64,000 nucleotides of DNA from assembly GCA_011009095.1 (NCBI GenBank), contig VTPC01090590.1, forward strand, positions 62,001 to 126,000, given 5' to 3'. This DNA comes from Ignelater luminosus. Lineage: Eukaryota > Arthropoda > Insecta > Coleoptera > Elateridae. Positions 56,951-64,000 of this stretch are shown piece by piece. The translations under genes and the position numbers were made by a program. The notes beneath the pieces were generated by a model. That model saw only the letters and a list, made by a program, of their open reading frames with translations, made no database searches and had not been told where the DNA came from. The first letter of the stretch is position 1. Each line of letters begins with the position of its first letter.

Positions 56951-57613
56951 TCAGCAGATAAGCGGACTGTTGAAAAGTATATCCATCAATTCGGGAGTGA
57001 GGTTTTTGGCACGTCTCACCATGAAAGAAGGCAAATGTTTGGTTTTCTTTCTAAGTTGTCTGTGCGAAGCCTGAGTCGGGGTTTTGAGGATGTGCAGAAC
57101 GTGCTCTTTGTTTTGATCGACTGCCCTGCTCACGTATGGAACCCTCATGAATTCGAGACGTGCATCTACATGGGGAGTTCCTGCTCTGCTGCAGACTTCC
57201 TCCGAAGTGTGGAAGCACTCCAAGCGGAAGATCCTTCTGCAGATGGCCCTCTCTTTCTGTCGGAGTCTCTCGATCGCATATAGCGGTACCGAGCCAAAGA
57301 CGGTAAATCGGTAATCAATTACGAGTCTAATAAACGTTTTGTATGTATGTAGTAACGGCCGGGAGTGGCAACCTGGAATTCTGGCGTAGAGTGTAGAGAG
57401 CAAGTCGCTGTGCTGCTGGACAACGTCCAGGCCGCGTTCAGCTCGTCGATTCATCTCAGCGTAAAAGGTGAAAAGATGAAAGTGATGTCGAGGTATTTGA
57501 CGGATGGCGAAAGTTGGAGGCGCAAGCCCACAGTATAGGTATAGCTGCAGGGACGGAATAAGATGAGGTTGGTTTTCTGAGGGTTCGGTCTGATTCTCCA
57601 TTCTCGGAACCAA
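56951..57613 (-). pseudogene. LINE ORF2 C-terminal fragment (after the RT)
   Basis: An open frame of 220 residues, including AERGLDVVQQHSDLLSTLYA and HTYKTFIRLVIDYRFTVFGS, the thumb region after the catalytic RT motifs in jockey-type elements, and RLRQKERAICRRIFRLECF. It ends at 56951, directly before the shared 3' motif. No YADD box remains upstream, so this is a truncated ORF2. The N-terminal methionine is probably not a real start. Confidence 0.72.
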
Positions 57614-57861
57614 GTCTCCGTGAGTCTGTCACCTCTTTCCCCCTTAGACTTCCGGATTGTTTATTATTTAATTACGCTAAAACGTAAAAAATTCTTTGCA
57701 AGTTGTTATTTTTAATTTTTTTGAGAATAAATAATACGAAGAAAAATAAAGAAAGAGCTTGCTTTACAAGGATACGTTTTATGCACACTTAACCTGAATT
57801 TTCACGTATATTGGCTGAATTAAGAAGGAAGAATTATCAAGCGTTCTTGTTTCAAAACCCA

Positions 57862-58808
57862 TCAACATATCAAAATCTCTTTAGTCTTGGCGGTCTTGTC
57901 CAGGAGAACGAGGACCAGAGACATGGGGATCCTCTCGAAATCGCGGTGCGTCCGGTAGACAGGATTTACTAAAAAACCTCTGCTAATAGAAGATTTTTTA
58001 ACTTCCTCGACAGGGATTGGTTCCGAGATTTCCCGAGAGACAACCTTAAGCAGCTTCTCCGGTGTCATCTGGTAGGCGTATTCCGTATTCCGAGGTAATC
58101 TCTCTTTGTCATCGGCTTGATCATTATGCCGTCACGCAGATTTTTGGCCTTTGTGACGACGAGATCCCGCCCTGTGAGTTCCCGCGGGATGCCGAACTGT
58201 TCGTTCTTCGCTTGAAAGACTATGAGGAGCACCCTTGGAAGACACGTGACGGAGCGTCGTTGTGGTAAGGCATCACTCTCGGCTCCTAAAGCTGTGAAGC
58301 GATTAGCTGTGGAGCCCGGCTGCGGTTCGACTTCGGAGGATTCTCAGCGTCTCTGCTGCGATCGAACGGCGACTTTTATAAAGCTGTCGTCGTAATCGGA
58401 ATCGAAGTCGGCGCTCCGCCCAGGGACAAAAAAGATGCACGACATCGCATCGCTGTCTCTTCGCAGTACCTCGGAGAAGAAATAGGTGTTGGTGGTAGTA
58501 GCCACTCTTCGGCGACTGAAGTGATAGTCGCGTTCCACAGCTAATGAGCTGGACTGCCCTGGGGCAGCAGCGTCCACCCCTGCTGAGGCGACTTTGCGGG
58601 CGGCGGACAAATCGGCCACACGTGTTGGGACAGCGATGCTGTTGCGGAGTGCAGCAGCACGCTTCCGTTCCGTCTTGTTTTTCTTCTTCTTCTTCTTCCG
58701 CTGCCTCTGCCTCTTTGTGGCTTTGTTCGTTTCGACGGCGGTGTCTTTTGGGGGTTGGAGCGGCTCCTTGTCTTCTCCCTGGTCTCCACTAGGTACTTGA
58801 TGTTCCAT
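57862..58808 (-). pseudogene. LINE ORF1 fragments
   Basis: The first piece (58808-58344) has a strongly basic tract (KRQRQRKKKKKKNK). After a break, the second piece (58068-57862), MTPEKLLKVVSREISEPIPV followed by RIPMSLVLVLLDKTAKTKEI, corresponds to the PRE/C2HC-like domain of the 42-kb ORF1 (KIPMPLVFVILERTPEAREI). The zinc knuckles are deleted. The two LINEs are related but not the same family, as the N-termini differ. Confidence 0.68.
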
Positions 58809-59129
58809 GGTTTTGGGATGTCGGTTTTGTTGAGCTTCGCTGCAGGAAGCGCTCGACCATCGCTATACTGAAGCGGTTTATGATCCCTTTCAGTATCTAG
58901 CGATCGGCAAAATCGTCGAAACGCAGGGATAGCGCCTCTATTTGTTGCTAGCATCGTCCAATACGTTCGTGGCTAGGCATCCTGGTTATGGCGACGTGTA
59001 CTTTGTAATACCAGTCAATGTTTATCCTCTTCTTGAAACTATTGGTATTTTACGAAAAAAACAAAAAGATTGGAAACATGAAAAGAATAAAATCCAGTTT
59101 TTACTTCTAATATTTTAGAGTTCCATCTA

Positions 59130-59816
59130 AGATATAATCGCGCAGAAACGGGTAATAAGAAGAGAGAAAAGGCACCGGTAATAATTACGCCCAATGAAAA
59201 TTTAAAATTTCCAAAAGCCAAAAGGAACCAGAATAAATTTGAACAAGTCGAAGTACTAATTTTATTTACATATTTTTAACGATAATAAAATGTTAGATAC
59301 TGTAGTGCAATTTCGCAACTTAAACGAACGAGAGCATTTATGAGCGGTCAGGGAGGTCGTGTGGCATACGAAAAGGCCAAGGTTCGAATCCCGCCGGACA
59401 CCCGTTCTGATTAGTTTAATTTTTTTTTCAAATTTTTGTTTTATCCCTCTTTTTTGTAATAATTAACTACAATAACAACACTAATTTTTTTGTTATTGTT
59501 GATGTTAAGAGTAGTGGAGGAGCGACTAATAAATATATTCCGTTCACGATGTTTCTGGGTCATAACAGGCCATGCTTTCATTTTGTTAGGATGGAAGTGT
59601 TGCTACTTTTTTTTTAAAAAATTGCCGTACCTGCGTTTTATTTGGCACCGCTGCACGATCAAAAATTTTGCATACACGTTTATAGTTCCGATTAATTTTG
59701 ATTTATTAAAAAGAGATCAAATTTTTCTTATATTTTGCATCTATTAATGTCAATTAAGAAAAATGCTAAAGAGTGTAAATAAAAACATCAAGCTTTAATT
59801 TATAAATATATATAAA
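59130..59816. other. AT-rich stretch
   Basis: Apart from the tRNA-like segment near 59381, only short ORFs without recognised content. Confidence 0.35.
59340..59410 (+). repeat. tRNA-like segment with a B box
   Basis: GGTTCGAATCCCGCC at 59381-59395 is a good RNA polymerase III B box and the 3' half looks tRNA-like, but no complete cloverleaf or clear A box can be drawn, and TTTTTTTT follows at about 59422. Best read as a tRNA-derived SINE or a tRNA remnant. Confidence 0.5.
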
Positions 59817-60262
59817 CTAGCTGACCCGACGAACTTCGTTCCGCCTAACAGTCCTGCATGATATTTCAAGCGATTAGAATATTAAACAAAGTATAAAATG
59901 AAAGACAAATAATATAATAATTCCATTATTCTTTATTTTGAAATAACATCAATTTTTCTAAAAACAATTCATTATAATCAATAATGTTTGTTTAATTTTA
60001 TCTTAATGCGAGTTGATGAACAATATTTTTAGCCAAGTACCCTCTGACGGCGGACGTAGGTACTACTCGCCGTAACATCGGCTATATTTAAATAAACAAT
60101 TTAAATTGGACCAAATTGAAAAACCGGGTCAAATTGCGAATCTAAACCATTCTCGAATCAACTTGAACACACAAAAAATTTCAACAAAATCGGTCCAACC
60201 GTTTAGGAGGAGTTCAGTGACATACACACGTACAGAAGAATTATATATATATAAAGATAGAA
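59817..60262 (+). repeat. Insect dispersed repeat (CTAGCTGACCCGACGAAC type)
   Basis: Starts CTAGCTGACCCGACGAACTT (59817-59836) and ends with AAAATCGGTCCAACCGTTTA, then GGAGTTCAGTGACATACACA, CAGAAG and TATATATATATAAAGAT (about 60185-60260). I recognise this head and tail as a repeat type widespread in insect genomes, non-autonomous and ending in a short AT microsatellite. I cannot name its exact class. Both ends touch TATATA runs. Confidence 0.65.
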
Positions 60263-61070
60263 ATTTTTGTGAAACAATCTTTTAACGTAATCGATTTACA
60301 GATTTACAAAAAAAGGCAACCGGGTGAGCCCAAACTGTCATGAAGTCTTAACCTTAAAGTACATAAAACGACAATAAGTCTGGTTTACAATACTCAAACT
60401 GCCATTCTGCCCAGAAACATCGTGAACGGAATATAAATTTTATTTTTTAAAATTAATTTTGCTTTTCCTAGAACGAAATGTGCGTGAATAGTAGAAACGA
60501 GAACAATTACCTAATCAATAGGTCAATCAAATTGGAACAATTTACATAATAAGATATAAACAGTAATTAATAAATTTCAGTGACTAGACACATTTTTTTA
60601 AATAAAAACAATTTGTTGCATATATAAGTAAGTATCACTTGAACAGCCCAAATTTCAAAAACAAAGCCATTAATTTATGTGATAAGAGATACCTACTGAC
60701 AACTTGATCTTGTCTGGAGGATCTATACAAAACAACATCGTACTAATACAACCGATACTTAATAATAATAATAATAATAATTTATGTATTATTGTACTTC
60801 ACTTATTATTTATGATGCAATGTAGTATTTTTCTGTTCCATAACATAATTTAACTGCTTATTAGTGAAGTTGGACTAAATGGTGCACCTATAACAATGAT
60901 CAGTGATCGTCCCTCTCAGAATATTTTGATATTGCGATAATGCTGCAGGTTTAGCATGTTTATACTGTTTGAATGACATTGCTGATGATATCCCACAGGG
61001 GATGTGTGCTAATACCAGTCCTCGTGCACTATTATAAAACTAATAATATAAACAAAATTATTAATGAATA
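60263..61070. other. AT-rich stretch with an (AAT)n run
   Basis: A short AAT trinucleotide repeat lies at about 60760-60781. Nothing else was recognised. Confidence 0.4.
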
Positions 61071-61074
61071 AGTT

Positions 61075-61245
61075 AGTCAGGTCATACAGATTTGTCAGGT
61101 CTTTTGAACATCTCGGCACTTAGGGCTTCTTTGTTAAGTTTGTCGGACCGATCAAGGAGTTACCGGATTTTTTTCGAGCCGCTTCAAGTTTGTCGCCAGT
61201 CGAGCCGGGCCTGGAGATGTTGGTCTGTACAGGGCTCTACTGTAA
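61075..61245 (+). repeat. TCGGGCC-type element, right end only
   Basis: A short worn array followed by the conserved right part: ACCGGATTTTTTTCGAGCC (61157-61175), GCTTCAAGTTTGTCGCC and GTCTGTACAGGGCTCTA (61225-61241). The left part is missing. Confidence 0.75.
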
Positions 61246-61249
61246 GTCA

Positions 61250-61686
61250 ACGGGGATTTTAAGATTCTTCTGCGTCTCGAATGACACGTCGAAATTTGTA
61301 ATTCCGAACCAATAATCTGTTGTTTGTTTAGTGTCTACGACAGTTTAGAGTCAATTTCCAGAGTTTCTTGCAGAATTTCCATCATTTTTCCAAGATATTC
61401 AGAGATTTGATGGCATTACGATCTGTAAGTCCCTAATTCCGACTTGCAACTTAAAAATTTTCAAGATTGTAAACTAATTTTTGTACAATCAGCGTAATGC
61501 TACGGATTATCTAAAGATTCTTTTACATTTCAAATGGCATTACAAAATTTGTGATTTTGAGCTAACAATCTGTTGGTTATTTAGTGTCTTCGAGTATTTA
61601 GAGCAGATTTCCTGAGGTTTCTTGCAGAATCTTTAACGTTTTACCTAAAATATTTAGACATTTAATGACATTACGATTAGTAAGTT
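61250..61686 (+). repeat. Tandem pair of an approximately 180-bp unit
   Basis: 61250-61430 and 61500-61686 share AAGATTCTT, AATCTGTTG, TTTAGTGTCT, TTTCTTGCAGAAT and GACATTACGAT/GGCATTACGAT, about 255 bp apart. The pair fills the gap between one TCGGGCC right end and the next TCGGGCC left end. Confidence 0.7.
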
Positions 61687-62706
61687 AGAGGCCTGCACAG
61701 ACTGAGTTTCCTAGTCGCGCCTTTACGCCGCTCGGGAGGAGTTCGGAGTTTCCAGGCCTACGTCTGGTCAATCGGGCCCAAGCCTGTCGGATCTTTCGGA
61801 CCCCTCGAACCTCTTGGACCTTTTGCACTTTTCGGTCTTTCGGGTTTGTTGGGCGTTTAGATCTCTCGGGCATGTCAGACCTCTCGGGTCAAGCCGTTCG
61901 GACCTTTTGGATCGTCTCAAAAGGTCTGTCGAAAGTCTTGGAGTTTTTGGACTTTCGGGTTTATCGAGTTTGTTGGACATTTTGGACATTTTGGACTTTT
62001 TGGCCGTTTGGATCTACCGGACTCTTTGGATCTCTCGGGCTTGTTAGAGTTCTCAGGTCTGCCGGGCCTGTTGGGTCTTTTAGACTTCTTGGCCCTTCGG
62101 GTCTGTCGGGTTGTTTGTATTTCTCGGGCATGTCAGAGCTCTCGGATCTGTAAAGCCGTTCCGACCTTTCGGGTCGTTTGGACTGTCGGGCCTGTCGGGT
62201 CTACCGGACGTTTTGCACTTTTAGGCCCTTCGGGCTTCTTGGGTATATCGGGCTGTTCAGGCCGTTCCGACCTGTTGGACGTCTCTGGTCTATTGGGCTA
62301 AGTGGATCTCTCGGGTTTGTCGGACCTCTCGGACCTGTTGGACTATAAGGATTCGTCGGGTCGTTCAGGTCTTTTGGACCATTTGGGCTGTCGGTGTCGG
62401 GTCTATTATGCGTTTTAGATTTCTCAGCTCTTCGGGCTTCTTTGTCGCGCCGTTCGGGGTTCTCAAACTATTTGGGCCTGTCAGGCCGGTCAAGAACTTA
62501 CCAGGTGTTTTTTGGGTCGCGTCAAGCTTGTGCCCAGTCAGACCGGGCCTGAGAACTTATGGTCTCCAGTTAACTCCTAATTTTGTCGTGTAGGATAAGC
62601 TATTATCTAAATTTTTCAATATGGATCTAAACAAGTTTTTAACCACATCACATCAATTCTTGATTTTCTCTTGTTTTAGATTTTAAAGTCTTCTGATTTT
62701 ATAGCT
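61687..62706 (+). repeat. TCGGGCC-type element, longest copy
   Basis: Left end AGAGGCCTGCACAGACTGAG at 61687, header CTACGTCTGGTCAATCGGGC (61760-61779), then about 700 bp of units such as GGACTTTTTGGCCGTTTGGA and TCGGGCCTGTCGGGTCTACC. The distal part is GGGTCGCGTCAAGCTTGTGC (62514-62533) with CAGACCGGGCCTGAGAACTT. The following 62570-62706 is non-repetitive and is the reverse complement of 13798-13950. Collagen-like frames (GPVG, GLLGLSG) on the plus strand come from the unit and are not coding. Confidence 0.87.
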
Positions 62707-63691
62707 CAATCTCCTGATTTCTGTGATAGAAATCTCCCGAAATATAAAAATAAGGGTAGTAGCAGTGGTCGTCAACAATTGTAAGCGTTTTTTATGTAAA
62801 TAAAATATAAATAATTCACACTAGGTCTCCTACTTCTGGATTTAGCGTTTATGTTTCCAGTGTTGCGAAAGTAATGAATTGATCGTAAGACCTACTTTCT
62901 AAACCGATTTCTGTTTAATACTGCCAAACCAAAACGCTGTTTAAATTCTTCTGTGCAAATATCGATATCATATTGCCATTCACCATTTTCCAGATGTCGA
63001 TCATTACAAAAATAACTTTCCGCAATAAATGTTTCTTCTGCAAGTATACATACATATTGTTATATTAAAAATAAATTAAATTTAAAAAATGCAAATTTAG
63101 TAGTGATTTGTAATAACTACTAACAAACATTGAAAAATTGCATTAGAGGCCTCGGTGGTTATGAACAGAGGTAACTCCACATTCGGGCTTTAAATATGTA
63201 TTTTACGCCCTGAACACATAATATACTATTGTTCGTTTTTGTTTTCTTTTGTTTTTCTATTTGTTTAATTTTATTAAGGTGTGTAAAATAAGAAATGACT
63301 TGCAGACAGACTTTCAGGCAAATTAAACAAAATAACTACACGTGGTACAATTACGTGCGTAAACCCGTCAATGTATTTAAAGTATATGACGGTTCCAACG
63401 AGTACGTTTCTCGGTCACACTTGTTTTGCAGGTTCCAGTCAATTACTAGACTTTTTTAATATTTACCTTTCACATCTAATAAAGTTGTATGTCCTTCTTT
63501 AGGAGTTCGGCTTCACTAAGCTGATAAAACTAGTATTATAAACCTACTATTGTGTTTGTAAAAATTTTTTTAAAAAATTTAAAAAACTATTCTACAATTC
63601 TGTAAAGTATTAAACTTCCTGTGAGATAAAACTAATAGTTTTGAATTATTTACAGATAAGTTTAAAGCAAATTTATACTCGAGAATAGAAG

Positions 63692-63720
63692 TATATAAAT
63701 ACCCTATCATCTAGATCATT
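63692..63720 (+). promoter_or_regulatory. Core promoter of the right-edge protease copy
   Basis: TATATAAATA at 63692-63701 and an initiator-like TCATT at 63716-63720, with the same 26-bp spacing as the 53.9-kb copy. The ATG follows at 63744. Confidence 0.6.
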
Positions 63721-63743
63721 GTAGTATACCAGTGAACTTTATC

Positions 63744-64000
63744 ATGTATAGACTAATTTTACTATCCGTTATAGCAACCGCTTGCTTTGGTAAAACTACA
63801 CTTATTCTCTTTGATTCTGATACTTCAATGTGTGCTTTTAGCTTCGCTACTTTCCGCTAGCGGAAGGGTAGTGAATGGAACAGACGCCAAAGAGGGGGAA
63901 ATTCCTTGGATTCTAATGAGTATTTCCAATTGGACTAATTGTGTTTTTTATAACATCTTGCCTTTATTGTAGATCTCATTAAGAATCGGTAGCTCCTATA
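63744..64000 (+). pseudogene. Chymotrypsin-like serine protease, 5' part, cut by the window edge
   Basis: Exon 1 is 63744-63789 (signal peptide MYRLILLSVIATACFG), exon 2 63842-63912 (71 nt, as in the intact gene) encoding the activation site GRVVNGTDAKEGEIPWI, and exon 3 starts at about 63974 (ISLRIG). Exon 2 is undamaged, unlike the 54-kb copy, but the donor after PWI reads CTAATG where the 54-kb copy has GTAATG. With no canonical donor at 63913-63914, normal splicing should fail; the nearest downstream GT (63921) would give an early stop in exon 3. It is therefore probably defective, though the rest of the gene lies outside the window. Confidence 0.72.

Larger units (their letters stand above)
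56870..59130 (-). mobile_element. Jockey/R1-type LINE, rearranged copy
   Basis: Read on the minus strand: 5' UTR (59130 to about 58810), ORF1 pieces (58808-58344 and 58068-57862), ORF2 C-terminal part (57613-56951), then the 3' motif GTTCTCACTAGGGTTTTTTC and a GAATGCCGGAACAA-type segment (56927-56870). The endonuclease and most of the RT are missing, so it is internally deleted. Its 5' end is shared with the fragment at 52.3 kb. Confidence 0.75.
62815..64000 (+). repeat. Direct segmental duplication, right copy
   Basis: Counterpart of 53205-54260. It includes upstream DNA, promoter and exons 1-3 of a protease copy, and runs off the window. The two copies are about 9.6 kb apart, with LINE, simple-repeat and TCGGGCC DNA between. 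Confidence 0.92.

Noticed and set aside
59340-59410. A functional tRNA gene
   Set aside because: Only the B box and 3' half fit; no paired acceptor stem or anticodon arm can be drawn.
61685-62301. Repetitive ORFs such as GPVGSTGRFALLGPSG
   Set aside because: Same repeat effect; phases change within the array.

Overview
The window is AT-rich insect nuclear DNA. The evidence is split genes with GT-AG introns, a trypsin-fold serine protease family, an odorant-binding protein, a mariner transposon, errantivirus-like and BEL/Pao elements, R1/jockey-type LINEs and a piece of insect-type 28S rDNA. The odorant-binding protein has only four conserved cysteines (Minus-C type). That class is expanded in beetles, among others, so a beetle is possible but not shown.

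Host genes. (1) A tandem family of chymotrypsin-like serine proteases has at least five members: a complete seven-exon gene (34497-35743, +), a decayed copy (about 40370-41192, -), a decayed copy split by a mariner element (45068-47242, +), a nearly complete copy with a 17-bp deletion at the zymogen-activation end of exon 2 (53952-55166, +), and the start of another copy running off the right edge (63744-64000, +). The two decayed copies face each other as an inverted pair. The last two lie in a direct segmental duplication (about 53205-54260 and 62815-64000). (2) The last exon, and perhaps one before it, of a Minus-C odorant-binding protein lies at 18927-19364 (-). (3) An unassigned 105-residue ORF lies at 52782-53099.

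Mobile DNA, left to right: BEL/Pao pol (1-2050); a long-TIR MITE (2161-2734); an errantivirus-like Ty3/gypsy copy (about 2800-10000) carrying a pogo/Tigger-type transposon (3032-5681), a P-like THAP element (6556-8858) and a small MITE (about 8914-9261); a TATACAGGGTGT repeat family (12.2-13.4 kb, inverted at 15.5-15.8 kb) surrounding a 28S rDNA fragment (13439-13765); Ty3/gypsy remnants (16.4-18.5, 27.3-28.3 and 30.8-31.6 kb); LINE remnants (25.1-27.3, 28.7-30.5, 36.95-38.0, 42.3-44.3, 52.0-52.5 and 56.9-59.1 kb); and DDE transposase scraps (14.7, 20.9-21.3 and 36.7 kb).

The most unusual structure is a GC-rich degenerate repeat built on TCGGGCCTGTCGGACC-type units. It is seen at 13.9, 22.2-23.1, 32.7-33.4, 38.8-39.55, 61.1 and 61.7-62.6 kb. 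Its outer ends look like an inverted repeat, about TAGAGSCCTGCACGGGCCGGG, and two copies enclose a second array with GTACTG-containing units. I do not recognise it as a named family. No operon, CRISPR or prokaryotic feature is present. Almost all transposon ORFs are broken; the mariner transposase is the clear exception.
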